64,000 bases of DNA, from contig CAVZWW010000003.1 in assembly GCA_963779225.1 (NCBI GenBank), positions 434,001-498,000 on the forward strand. The letters run 5' to 3'. Numbering within the stretch: the stretch's first letter is position 1; the number at the start of each line of letters is the position of its first letter. Source of the DNA: CAVPCZ01 sp963779225 (GTDB lineage Bacteria; Bacteroidota; Ignavibacteria; UBA10030; UBA6906). Positions 42,701-50,718 of the stretch are shown here, piece by piece. Both the position numbers and the translations under genes were made by a program. The notes beneath the pieces were generated by a model that was given only the letters and a program-made list of their open reading frames with translations, did not search any database and was not told where the DNA came from.

Positions 42701-43158
42701 GAACGGAAGTCCAGTGGCTGGATATCAGAACCGAGATCACGTGCGGACGCATCGATGAGTTCGGGCGAGAAATAGCCGCTTGCCTGCTCGCGTTTGCGGA
42801 GGAGTTGCAGGATGTTCAGCAAACGATCATGAATATGGGGAAACGCTCTGCCCACGCGCGTGGCTGTTTCCTCATCCGATTCGCCCCCGAGTATCCCCAC
42901 CCGTCGGGCGAGCGGCAGGAGAACGAACCATAGCAGTGCCACACTGCCGCCGGCAACGAAGAACAGCACCAGCACGGTGCGTGCAACAGGGGGCATGGGG
43001 AAGAGCGTTTCCACGCAGAGCATCACCATCAGCGCCGTCAGCAGCAGCGTGCCCGCTGAGAGACACCCCCGCAACGCCTTTACGCCGGCTTCATGCCGGC
43101 GAACAGAGGCAAGACGGCGGAGGATTTCCTCAAGACCGGGAAATTGTGGATCGCTCAT
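39787..43158 (-). CDS. DUF4175-family large membrane protein with coiled coil
   Basis: A 1123-residue protein. Two membrane segments near the N-terminus (about 35-55 and 62-85) and a third at about 170-190 are followed by a periplasmic beta-rich part (about 200-520). Next comes a long run of Gln/Glu/Lys/Met-rich heptads (about 540-1000), strongly predicted to be coiled coil, and a Met/Gln-rich low-complexity tail. No enzyme motif is seen. The family is found beside DUF4159 in Bacteroidota and Planctomycetota relatives, often near MoxR/DUF58 genes, which are absent here. The ATG at 43158 was chosen; a GTG at 43167 overlaps the DUF4159 stop. Confidence 0.82.
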   Translation of the reverse strand: MSDPQFPGLEEILRRLASVRRHEAGVKALRGCLSAGTLLLTALMVMLCVETLFPMPPVARTVLVLFFVAGGSVALLWFVLLPLARRVGILGGESDEETATRVGRAFPHIHDRLLNILQLLRKREQASGYFSPELIDASARDLGSDIQPLDFRSIVPHDDLRKRGMLFAALTVLVLLLVVVFNGTFGPAAYRLSRWTQDFTLPPAVTFLVRPGDADVVKGQDVDILVSVRGVPPAPLMLMTTPDEQVVTEEHTFAAAQNGEYRITLAGVRLSTRYAVRSGGFTSEEYRLRVIDRPIVNMLRLQLVFPRYAALPARELDENVGDVMALPGTEIRYRVETNKKLATARLVFDDNNHVPLRVDGRNATGRITLSRERKYRIEVTDETGVRNGDPIYYTLRLIPDGFPTVIIAVPGTNLNVAGDEHLAMLFRLTDDYGISRLRLGHKLIRSRYEQPATEYTFVDIPLPVRAPTEVPVPFTWDLGTLRLTPEDVIQYQAVVYDNDNVSGPKEAISETYFLRLPSLDEVFADVDKDHDTGREILTETMKQAEEARKELEDLSRDLKKPQQRMSWDEQKKAEELVRKYDDIRKNMEEVQRTVDKMMDAMQNNKMLSRETMEKYEELQQLMEQMNSPEFAEAMKKLQEAMQQMNPDAMKQALQQFSFSEEQFRKSIERTLNLLKRVQIEQKMDEMVKRAEEMKKVQEELRQRVEKQGPGDQRSADQASREQKDLSDQMKALEKELRDLQKKMNEFPAEMPVKEMEETLEEMDKAALDRQMEKIAEQLRERMTDQALSGQRQAMESMSKMQQNLQQMKQSMMQNQQRQVAQAMRRAAEDMLELSKRQEDLKNESRSLDPSSQRFRENAQEQMQVLRDLGNVTNELSALSQKTFGVTPEMGKSIGEAMRKMNDALQSLEQRNGNQASQQQGGAMGALNQTAQQLQEAAEGMMQPGGQGGVGMAGFMQRLQQLGGMQQGINEGTRGLTQQQAAELSRLAGEQGMVRKSLEQLAREASNAGQLSKLLGDLNRVAQDMREVQTDLAQGQVNPETLHKQERILSRMLDAQRSLRERDFEKRRKAETGRNLTRQGPADLGPAALQNRTRLQQDLLKALEEGYAKDYEELIRRYFEALEQ

Positions 43159-43163
43159 GATTG

Positions 43164-43838
43164 TCACCGCGTGAGGGCCCAGACAACGATGTTCGTGCCA
43201 AACCGGAGCGCTTCCTGGCGCTTGTCGGGTGGGTCGCCGTGCACTTCAGGATCCGCCCAACCATCACTGGGATTGCTCTCGAAGGTATAGAAGACAACAA
43301 GGCGGTTGTTGTGGAAGAGCCCGTATCCACGGGGCGGTTTGTCATCGTGCGCGTGGGTTTTTGGCGGACCTCCGGGGAATGGAAATGGTGTGCGGTAGAT
43401 CCCGTGTGTAAACGGCAATTCCACCAGTTCGCTCTCCGGAAAGACCTTCTTCATCTCCCGGCGGAAGGCTTTATCCATACCGTAGTCGTCATCCGCATAC
43501 AGGAATCCTCCCTGTTCCAGATAGGTGCGGAGGGCACGGACGTCCTTTTCTTGCAGCGCAATGTTCCCGTGCCCGGTCATAAAGACCATCGGGTATGAGA
43601 ACAGCTGTTCGCTTCCGACCTCGACGGCGGTATAGACGGGGTCGGTGTCGACACCCGCATGCTGTTTGACATAGCGGAGCAAATTGACTTCCGCAGAAGG
43701 ATCGTTGTACCAGTCTCCGCCACCCGCATATTTGAGCCGTGCGATGCGGAGGGCGCTCGTGGGCTTGTCCGATTGCGCAGACACCGGCATCTGCAGTGCC
43801 ACAAGAAGTAGGAAAGAAATGGTATTCCGCATGCTCAT
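43164..43838 (-). CDS. DUF4159-family exported protein
   Basis: A 224-residue protein. The signal peptide (MSMRNTISFLLLVALQMPVSAQ) is followed by a single DUF4159 domain with ARLKYAGGGDWYNDPSAEVNLLRYV, FMTGHGNI, LEQGGFLYADDDYGMD and NNRLVVFYTFESNPSDGW. It resembles the glutamine-amidotransferase-like fold of CARDB/ThuA relatives, but without an obvious catalytic Cys. It is the first gene of the DUF4159-DUF4175-M14 set, with the GTG start of DUF4175 overlapping its stop. A long open frame upstream contains GGAGG 13 bases from this ATG; the spacing is loose. Confidence 0.83.
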   Translation of the reverse strand: MSMRNTISFLLLVALQMPVSAQSDKPTSALRIARLKYAGGGDWYNDPSAEVNLLRYVKQHAGVDTDPVYTAVEVGSEQLFSYPMVFMTGHGNIALQEKDVRALRTYLEQGGFLYADDDYGMDKAFRREMKKVFPESELVELPFTHGIYRTPFPFPGGPPKTHAHDDKPPRGYGLFHNNRLVVFYTFESNPSDGWADPEVHGDPPDKRQEALRFGTNIVVWALTR

Positions 43839-43968
43839 AACGTAGAAAAAACCTCCGGAAGATGCAAAGGGGATGCAATACTGCAGTTGTTGTTGCGGTA
43901 CGCCGGGTTCACATTGTCGCGCGAACATCTCCGGCTGCTGGGGTGGTCCTGTGGCTCATCAGCGCTGA

Positions 43969-44127
43969 TCAGCGGCGCCGGAAGCCATTCGATAAGGTAC
44001 CGAGCAGGATCAGTGCACCTGCAAAGAGCACGCCGCCTGTAGTCGGGGAAAGCACGTTCATCAACAACAGTATCGCCAGCGCCAGACAGATCACCAGGAA
44101 TACGCCCACTGCTCTTTTACCATTCAT
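43969..44127 (-). CDS. Small membrane protein of 52 residues
   Basis: Starts at the ATG at 44127, 5 bases after GAGAGG. Sequence features: MNGKRAVG, then a hydrophobic segment (about 8-24), NVLSPTTGG, a second hydrophobic segment (about 30-44) and a basic end SNGFRRR. Two membrane helices with the basic ends inside is the likely topology. It has no recognisable family. The good ribosome binding site and clear amphipathic pattern make it a believable gene despite its length. Confidence 0.55.
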   Translation of the reverse strand: MNGKRAVGVFLVICLALAILLLMNVLSPTTGGVLFAGALILLGTLSNGFRRR

Positions 44128-44180
44128 CAGTGCCTCTCTTCTGTTCGGTTCTCCGGATTTCCCTTCTGACGAGTCTTTTT

Positions 44181-44703
44181 TCAATAAGTTGCAGGGAGAG
44201 ATGCCGAGAGACTACGGTTTCTGAGGCAAGCGGCCGAACTGGCGGCGACTGAGGGCAACCGTCTGTTCAAGGTGGGTGGGAATGTTCTGTTGAGGAAGGT
44301 TGCCACATAGCCGCATGTGGTATCAAACCAGGGTTGGAAGAGCCAGAAAGCATGAAAACGATCCCGTGTCTTTTCCGCTTTCCGCAGGATGCGAAAAATC
44401 CAGGATGCCGTCGATGTCCACTATCGCCTGGATGGTACTTGTGTGCCCGGGGGTTCCCCCGTTCCCTTAGAAACGCGGCTCACCGGTGGTTGTCCTCAGC
44501 AGGGCCGCGAGATGGCCGCCCGCCGAGCATCCCCGTGCGGCGATTCTTGATGTGTCCAGGGTCAGTTCCCGGGCATGTGCATGCAACCAGCGCATGGCGG
44601 ATTTCAGATCGTGCAGGGCTGCCGGGTAGCAGGCTTCGGGAGAGAGCCGATACTCTACGGCAATTGCGACATACCCAGCAGCAGCGAGCCGTTGCGCCAT
44701 CAT
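44181..44703 (-). pseudogene. Decayed esterase of the alpha/beta hydrolase (BD-FAE) family
   Basis: The start is missing: the readable part begins in the middle of the domain with AGYVAIAVEYRLSPEACYPAALHD at 44703, about 80-90 residues into a normal esterase. GCSAGGHLAALL is the nucleophile elbow. An in-frame TAA at 44467 (expected Glu in GEPRF-x-GNGG) interrupts it, after which the same frame continues with IVDIDGILDFSHPAESGKDT. The expected middle of the enzyme is then absent, and the C-terminal HAFWLFQPWFDTT occurs from 44354 in another frame. So this gene has a 5' truncation, a nonsense codon, an internal deletion and a frameshift. It sits 7 bases past the cupin stop. Confidence 0.75.
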
Positions 44704-44709
44704 TTCCAG

Positions 44710-45150
44710 CTAGTCTTTCTGGTATTTCTTGATCACCAGGTATTTCAACTCCCTGTCGCCTGCATTGCGAATGCCATGCAGCACCGAGGGTGGACAGTAG
44801 AAACTCGAGTACGGACCGGCCACGCGGGTCTCTCCCGCAAGATTGAACTCCGCAGTACCTTCCAGCACAAAGAAGAATTCGTCTTCGGGATGAGCGTGCG
44901 GCGGGTGTGTTGCACCATGGGGGCGCACGGCACTCAGCTTGATGGTCCGCCCGTCAAGGAAGTGCCGGTCGACGAACCAGTACTGGTAGCCCGCCTTTGT
45001 GGATTCGATGCGCGCCATGGAGAACACATTGACGCAGCTGTCGATGGTAAGCCGCCGACCGGCGCCTTGAGTTGAGAGCGACCCCGCCATCTGTGAATAC
45101 GCGCACAGACAGGAGCAGAAAATAGTTGTGAAAAGCACAATATGGCGCAT
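44710..45150 (-). CDS. Exported single-domain cupin
   Basis: A 146-residue protein with a signal peptide (MRHIVLFTTIFCSCLCAYSQ) and one cupin barrel. The first motif is PPHAHPEDEFFFVLEGTAEF with metal ligands His, His, Glu, and the second is YCPPSVLHGIRNAGD with a His. The site could bind a metal; the reaction is unknown. Cupins of this size next to polysaccharide lyases may act on sugar acids, but this is inference. AGGAG lies 4 bases before the ATG. The decayed esterase follows and the heparinase-like gene precedes it. Confidence 0.83.
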   Translation of the reverse strand: MRHIVLFTTIFCSCLCAYSQMAGSLSTQGAGRRLTIDSCVNVFSMARIESTKAGYQYWFVDRHFLDGRTIKLSAVRPHGATHPPHAHPEDEFFFVLEGTAEFNLAGETRVAGPYSSFYCPPSVLHGIRNAGDRELKYLVIKKYQKD

Positions 45151-45233
45151 GATGCTCCTGTTTATACACTACGGGAATAGCCTGTTGAATCCGGGATAGG
45201 GTATCAACGAAATCAACTCGATAGGTGCGGCGA

Positions 45234-47261
45234 TTATTTTCCTTCCATCACTTCGAATTCGGGGATCGTCCCCGTATCCATGACCCGGATGCGCACGGAT
45301 GCCGTCCCGGCAGTAATGTTCGCCGTGTACACATTCACATCACGTTTCATCTCTACCTTTCCGCCCGGACCCTCTCCCGCAGTCGGGAGCAGCACCGTGA
45401 CAAGGCAGATCTCTTTTTCCGGCCGGGTTGTACTCACGTCAACATACGGATACTTCCGTGCCTGTTCGGGCGGTATGTCCGGTTCGGCCGCACTGTATCC
45501 CACACCGGCTTGAGCTGCACTCCATCCGCCGAGGCGGGCGCCGGGACGAAACACTTTGAACCCCGCATCGTTCGCACTCACGCTCCCTTTGTCATCGCTG
45601 TTGTATGCGTAAAACCGGGCCTGTATCCTGGATGCGGTGGTTTTCTTTATCACCTTGTCGATCACCACCGCGGCGGGAACTGTTTTGAGCATGACCACCG
45701 TTCGCGTGACGGACACGACGTCAGGCAGCACAAGCCGGTATGCCGGAGTTGCGTCACTTGTCCAGAACATGATTGTCTTTCGCTCACCGCAGCGAACGAT
45801 GCTGGCCTGTGCCTGCGAGGAGTTCGTCCCCTCCTGGCCGTCAACATACTGATGTCCCTGTCCGTCGATCAGCACGGCACTATGGCCGGCTGTCAACCGC
45901 ATTTTCCATGCAGGATCTCTAAAGCTATACGGCGGCCGCATCGGATCCACCACAAGTCGCTCGCCGAAACACTTCAGGATGATCGAATTCCGGTCGGCAT
46001 GTTCGTGATTGAAGGGCCCGCCGCTCCGCATAGCCACGACGAGATCCTCTTCCCTGTACCCTGTTCTCGCCACGATCCAGTCCAGATCCGAGCGCCAGAG
46101 ATGCGCCCCCTGAGGGGGGGCTTCGGCAGAAACCGTCGAATCGTAGTACAAAACGGACCACACATCCCTTGTTACCGCAAGTTTCTGGCCGAACCATTGC
46201 GCCTGGCCGTCACGCGCATGCCGGGCGATCCAGAACGAGACAGAGGCGTGCGCCCCCAGCCCGGCATCGCTGAAATTGACAATCGCCGTGGGATCACTCC
46301 GCGTGGCAAGCGTCATCTCCAGCAGATAGTCTTGATATCCCTGCCAATTGAGCATGTCGGTCAGATCTTCCACCCCACACTGTTGCAGCGCCTCGACCGC
46401 CTGTACCAGATGCAGTGTGGTGTAATGTGCATATGATATTCCCTCGTCATACGAACCGTCACGCGCATAGATATCCCGGAATGTTCCGACACTGTAGACG
46501 GCCTGTTCAAGCCACCGGCGGGTGTTTTCTGTTTCTCCCAGATATTTACGATACGTTAGTGCGGACAGGGCAAGGGCGGATGCGGGGATGGCCTTAAGGT
46601 TGATGGTGTTGAGGATAATGGGCCACCGTGCCAGGCTGAGTCCGCGGTCGAACGGGCGATGGGTTAAATACATGCTGGTGGTGTCCATGGTCCATCCCTT
46701 CACCCGGTCAGGATACCGCATACCATACACGGCCCGGAAACAGGGTTCAGTGCCCCTCTCTGCCATGGCGGCCAGCCAGGCATCTCGTCTGGCGGGAGGA
46801 ATAAGACCGCCCAGCGCCTCGATCACGAGCGAAACCGCCAGTGCCGAGTTCGGTGCGCGTTGGAGTCCCACCGTCTCCGTCCCGCCTTCGAGAAAGTAGT
46901 CCCATTTCGGAAACCGCATCAGGGTTTCCACGCATTCCTGTGCGAGTGCAGCCGCATCCTTATCCCCGGTATAGATGTACAGCAGAGCCATTTGCTGTGC
47001 AAGGTTCCCGACGCGCGAAATATCGTACAGGTGATCGTTCAATCGCACTTCCGACCGGAGAAAGGTACGTTCCCTGGCCCTGTCCGTCGTGTCCATCTGT
47101 TTCCTGAGGCCCGCAAACGCCGGGTGTGTGGCAAACAGCTGACGAAAGTGTGGAATATTCTGCTGATCGAAGAAGACATTCATGGAGGGTTCTACCGCCT
47201 GCATGTGCAGGGGATAGAGCAGGGCAAGAAGGAGAAGGGTACCGCAGATCATGATTCTCAT
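45234..47261 (-). CDS. Exported heparinase II/III-like polysaccharide lyase
   Basis: A 675-residue protein with a signal peptide (MRIMICGTLLLLALLYPLHMQA). The first half (about 40-360) is the alpha/alpha toroid with DGSYDEGISYAHYT, and the second half the heparinase II/III-like beta-sandwich with GGPFNHEHADRNSIIL, the typical catalytic His region. The family cleaves glycosaminoglycans or alginate-like uronates by beta-elimination; the actual substrate is unknown. The ATG at 47261 is 5 bases after GGAG; an earlier ATG has no such site. It lies 83 bases upstream of the cupin. Confidence 0.86.
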   Translation of the reverse strand: MRIMICGTLLLLALLYPLHMQAVEPSMNVFFDQQNIPHFRQLFATHPAFAGLRKQMDTTDRARERTFLRSEVRLNDHLYDISRVGNLAQQMALLYIYTGDKDAAALAQECVETLMRFPKWDYFLEGGTETVGLQRAPNSALAVSLVIEALGGLIPPARRDAWLAAMAERGTEPCFRAVYGMRYPDRVKGWTMDTTSMYLTHRPFDRGLSLARWPIILNTINLKAIPASALALSALTYRKYLGETENTRRWLEQAVYSVGTFRDIYARDGSYDEGISYAHYTTLHLVQAVEALQQCGVEDLTDMLNWQGYQDYLLEMTLATRSDPTAIVNFSDAGLGAHASVSFWIARHARDGQAQWFGQKLAVTRDVWSVLYYDSTVSAEAPPQGAHLWRSDLDWIVARTGYREEDLVVAMRSGGPFNHEHADRNSIILKCFGERLVVDPMRPPYSFRDPAWKMRLTAGHSAVLIDGQGHQYVDGQEGTNSSQAQASIVRCGERKTIMFWTSDATPAYRLVLPDVVSVTRTVVMLKTVPAAVVIDKVIKKTTASRIQARFYAYNSDDKGSVSANDAGFKVFRPGARLGGWSAAQAGVGYSAAEPDIPPEQARKYPYVDVSTTRPEKEICLVTVLLPTAGEGPGGKVEMKRDVNVYTANITAGTASVRIRVMDTGTIPEFEVMEGK

Positions 47262-47356
47262 GTTCGCTCCATTGGCAGGTTGATACATAGCGCGGAGGTG
47301 CTAAGCACGGTATACCGACGCAATGGAAAGGACGTGTGCACACGGGACAACAGCAA

Positions 47357-47387
47357 GGGCCTCCGAACGCTTGCGCGAGGGAGGCCC
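47357..47387 (-). terminator. Hairpin after ftsZ
   Basis: GGGCCTCC (47357-47364) and GGAGGCCC (47380-47387) form a perfect eight-base stem 37 bases after the ftsZ stop. On the minus strand the stem is followed by a mixed TTGCTGTTG tract rather than a pure T-run. It ends the division cluster and separates it from the heparinase-like gene. Confidence 0.45.
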
Positions 47388-47423
47388 GTACGATTCACCT
47401 TGCTGCCTGACCGGGGACCATCC

Positions 47424-48605
47424 TCAGTCCATCACTTTTCGCAGGAACGCCGGCTTTTCGTGATCGCTTTTGTCGATTTTCTCGCGCAGCGCATCGGGGT
47501 TGACCGGGTGCTGAACGATACCCAGTTCCACTCCCCGACGTTCGTACGCCGGTCTGTCCAGTGCCTGCAGGTCGCTGACGCCGGTGGGAATGCGTTCGGT
47601 GGTCCGTGCCGGAGCTTTTTGTTGCCGCCCCTGGGTCTGCTGTGTGATCCGGCGATTAAAGCCCGTGGCGATGACAGTAACCAGGATCTCGTCGGTCAAC
47701 TGTTCGTCGATCACCGCACCGAGAATCACATTGGCTTCTTCGCCTGCAGCATCGCGGATAATTTCTGTCGCTTCATCCACTTCGAAGAGCGACATGGACG
47801 GTCCGCCGGTGATATTCACGAGCACACCCTGCGCGCCGCTGATCGAGACATCGTCCAGAAGCGGACTCGAGATCGCATATTCGGCGGCTTCCTTCGCGCG
47901 GTTTTCTCCGGTAGCTTCACCGGTTCCCATGACCGCATCACCCATTTCGCGCATCACCGTGCGCACATCGGCAAAATCAACATTGATCAGGCCGGGAACG
48001 GTGATCAACTCCGAGATGCCCCGGGTGGCGCCGTACAGTACCTGGTTGGCGATGTCGAAGGCTTCGGTCAGCGGGGTGTTGCGCTCGACGATTGAGAGCA
48101 GTTTCTGATTCGGGATAACGATGAGTGTGTCCACCTGTTTGCGAAGCTCTTCGATGCCGATGTCGGCCTGTCCCGAACGCCGTTTTCCTTCGCACTGGAA
48201 CGGGCGTGTCACGATGCCGACCACCAGGGCGCCCAGGCTTTTGGCGATATTGGCGACCAGGGGTGCACCTCCCGTACCCGTGCCGCCGCCCATTCCGGCG
48301 GTCACGAAGACCATATCGCTTCCTGACAGTGCTCGGGCGATTTCCTCACGGTCTTCTTCCACCGCACGATAGCCGATGGTGGGATCCGCGCCCGCGCCAA
48401 GACCGCGGGTCAGGTTTTTCCCGATCTGAATCTTGCTCGGAGCTGCGTTGCGTTGCAGCGCCTGCACATCGGTGTTGACGGCATAGAAGTCAACGCTGTG
48501 CAGCCCTTTCTTGATCATGCTGTTCACGGCATTGCCGCCGCCGCCGCCCACACCGACCACCCGAATCTTGGCACCACGATCGAAGCCATTGTCCAGTTCG
48601 ATCAC
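47424..48605 (-). CDS. ftsZ: Cell division protein FtsZ
   Basis: Tubulin-like GTPase that polymerises into the Z-ring. The 393 residues contain GGGGNAVN near the N-terminus, the tubulin signature GGGTGTG, the T7-loop NVDFADV, and a C-terminal conserved peptide with PAFLRK that binds FtsA. The start codon is a GTG at 48605, 8 bases after a perfect AAGGAGG. It is the last gene of the cluster, as usual, 67 bases after ftsA. Confidence 0.98.
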   Translation of the reverse strand: MIELDNGFDRGAKIRVVGVGGGGGNAVNSMIKKGLHSVDFYAVNTDVQALQRNAAPSKIQIGKNLTRGLGAGADPTIGYRAVEEDREEIARALSGSDMVFVTAGMGGGTGTGGAPLVANIAKSLGALVVGIVTRPFQCEGKRRSGQADIGIEELRKQVDTLIVIPNQKLLSIVERNTPLTEAFDIANQVLYGATRGISELITVPGLINVDFADVRTVMREMGDAVMGTGEATGENRAKEAAEYAISSPLLDDVSISGAQGVLVNITGGPSMSLFEVDEATEIIRDAAGEEANVILGAVIDEQLTDEILVTVIATGFNRRITQQTQGRQQKAPARTTERIPTGVSDLQALDRPAYERRGVELGIVQHPVNPDALREKIDKSDHEKPAFLRKVMD

Positions 48606-48672
48606 CGGAGTACCCTCCTTTGTTTAGGAATCCACATGAGTATTGTCAGAATCGTATTTGTTTCGGCGTCCT

Positions 48673-49905
48673 TCACAGTGCATCGAACCATGCCCGCACT
48701 TTCCGGGCGACGCCGCTGAGTGAATGTTCTTTTTTTGTTGTTGTTGTCATGCCGGTGCTCTGGCGGTGTTTGAGTCCGTGATAGATCAAACCGACCGCTG
48801 TTGCATATGCCGGGTTTTCGATCTCGCGCACGAGTCCTCCCGAGAATCCGGTGGGAATGCCGATCTTCACGGGCATGCCGAGCACTTCGCGGGCAAGGTC
48901 GGCTGTTCCCTTGACCATCGCGCCGCCTCCAGTCAGCACCACGCCTCCTGCGAGGTGTTTTGCGTAACCGGACCGTTTGATCTCCAGGGCGGCGATCTCG
49001 AGAATCTCTTCCATACGCGGCTGAATAATCTGGGCAAGCACACGTTTGTCGATCTGCAAGGGCGCATGGCCGCCGACGCCCCGCAGGACGAGCGGTTCGT
49101 TGTCTTCCACTGCAGGCACGAAGGCGCATCCGTGTTCCTTCTTGAGCCGCTCTGCGGCATCGGTGACAATTCCCAATCCTTTGCGGATGTCGTCCGTGAC
49201 TTTCTTTCCGGCGATGCCGATCACCGCCGTATGACGGATTGTGCGTTCTTCGAACACGGCCAGGTCGGTGGTTCCGCCGCCGATATCCAGCAGGGCAATA
49301 CCGACCTCCTTTTCCTCATCATCCAGTACGGCATAGCTGGAGGCCAGCGGCTCGAGAACCATGTCGCTGATTTCCAGTCCGGCCCGTTGCACGCATTTGT
49401 AAATATTCTGTGCGGCACTGACCAGTCCGGTGATGATATGGACATTGGCCTCCATCCGCACACCCGCCATGCCGAGGGGATCGTAGATGCCGTCCTGCCC
49501 ATCAATGATAAATTCTTGCGGGATGACGTGTATGATCTTTCTGTCGGAGGGGAGGGCGACACGTTTGGTATCTTCGATCAGCCGATCGATATCCGCCTGT
49601 GTCACCTCATGTTCAGCGCCGCTGATGCCGATGACGCCGCGACTCTGGAAGCTCTGAATGTGATCGCCGGCGATGCCGACGATCACCGAGCGGATCACGA
49701 CGCCGGACGACGCCTGTGCCTCCGTGACAGCCTGGACGATCGCGGCAGTGGTGCGGTCGATATGCGTGACCACGCCCCGGGTCATACCGTCTGACACCGC
49801 CCGTCCGACGCCGAGAATATTCACCCGGCCGTGTTCGTCGGTGCCCGCCACGACGGCGCAGACTTTGGTTGTGCCGATGTCCAATCCTACGATGATATTG
49901 TCCAT
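48673..49905 (-). CDS. ftsA: Cell division protein FtsA
   Basis: Actin-like ATPase that tethers FtsZ to the membrane. The 410 residues start MDNIIVGLDIGTTKVC (phosphate-1 loop), contain the 1C domain with the LDIGGGTTDLAVF phosphate-2 loop and the AGGVVLTGGGA adenosine loop, and end with a short amphipathic helix (VARKVRAWFDAL), the membrane anchor. The ATG at 49905 is chosen since a GGGA lies 5 bases ahead; the ORF is open back to 49926. It lies 24 bases after ftsQ. Confidence 0.97.
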   Translation of the reverse strand: MDNIIVGLDIGTTKVCAVVAGTDEHGRVNILGVGRAVSDGMTRGVVTHIDRTTAAIVQAVTEAQASSGVVIRSVIVGIAGDHIQSFQSRGVIGISGAEHEVTQADIDRLIEDTKRVALPSDRKIIHVIPQEFIIDGQDGIYDPLGMAGVRMEANVHIITGLVSAAQNIYKCVQRAGLEISDMVLEPLASSYAVLDDEEKEVGIALLDIGGGTTDLAVFEERTIRHTAVIGIAGKKVTDDIRKGLGIVTDAAERLKKEHGCAFVPAVEDNEPLVLRGVGGHAPLQIDKRVLAQIIQPRMEEILEIAALEIKRSGYAKHLAGGVVLTGGGAMVKGTADLAREVLGMPVKIGIPTGFSGGLVREIENPAYATAVGLIYHGLKHRQSTGMTTTTKKEHSLSGVARKVRAWFDAL

Positions 49906-49929
49906 GCTGGTCCCTTCCGGTATCATCCC

Positions 49930-50718
49930 TTAGTGCAGCTGCTGTTGTGATGTCGGCTCCCACCGCACCACCACCTGATCAGCGAAACGGATGTCGACAG
50001 TTTCGAGCGCATCGGCACCGCGGCTGCTCACAATGGTGTTCCAAAATCCCTCCAGGCGCACAAGCTTGTCCACGTGGTCCCCCCGGCCGACGAGCACGGG
50101 GACGCCAAACTCGGCGGTGTACAGCATCAGATCACCGCCGGGGAGGATATGCACTTCCGAGATGCGGCGGTAGACGGCCTCATTCAGGCTGTGTGCCGCA
50201 AGGATCAAACGCAGTGCTTCCTTGATCGCCGGGTGTGTCACCGCTTCTCCCGCCGCGTACGTTTCCACTGCCGGCGCACCGGTGATCACGGGCAGATCAA
50301 ACAGGTACTCAGACCGCACCGGGGGCAGCACCACCCCGTTTGCGTCAACATACATCAGTCGGCCATTGGCCAGTGCGGCTACGGGCTCGCGTTCTTCCAC
50401 GCGGATTTCGATACGGTCCGGCAGGTCCCGGTGGATGCTTGCCTGGCGCACGAAGGCGTTCTTCATGACGCGGTTTCGCACGGCCCCGAGGTCCACATCC
50501 GAGAGACGTCCGCCCCTGACAATACTCGCCAGGCGCACCAGTTCGGCGGTACTCACGATCCGGTTCCCGCTTGCATACACTTCGCGCACCGTCAGGTCGC
50601 GTTTCCAGAGGAGCGACGTCACCCATATGCCTGTCCCCAGAACGAAGAGGAGTACAAGTAGGAACATGCCGCGGCCGTGCCGCATGCCGGGTTCCGGATG
50701 TGGTGATCCGGTCTTCAT
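49930..50718 (-). CDS. ftsQ: Cell division protein FtsQ/DivIB
   Basis: Bitopic protein linking early and late division proteins. The 262 residues have a short cytoplasmic tail, one membrane helix (about 18-36, MFLLVLLFVLGTGIWVTSLL), a POTRA domain (about 42-115, with LTVREVYASGNRIVSTAEL), and the beta domain. Overlap with the murC stop as ATGA. Sequence is weakly conserved in this family, so the identification rests on POTRA plus position. Confidence 0.9.
   Translation of the reverse strand: MKTGSPHPEPGMRHGRGMFLLVLLFVLGTGIWVTSLLWKRDLTVREVYASGNRIVSTAELVRLASIVRGGRLSDVDLGAVRNRVMKNAFVRQASIHRDLPDRIEIRVEEREPVAALANGRLMYVDANGVVLPPVRSEYLFDLPVITGAPAVETYAAGEAVTHPAIKEALRLILAAHSLNEAVYRRISEVHILPGGDLMLYTAEFGVPVLVGRGDHVDKLVRLEGFWNTIVSSRGADALETVDIRFADQVVVRWEPTSQQQLH

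Noticed and set aside
46860..48095. 411-codon plus-strand open frame
   Set aside because: Antisense to the heparinase-like gene and ftsZ; no ribosome binding site or motif.
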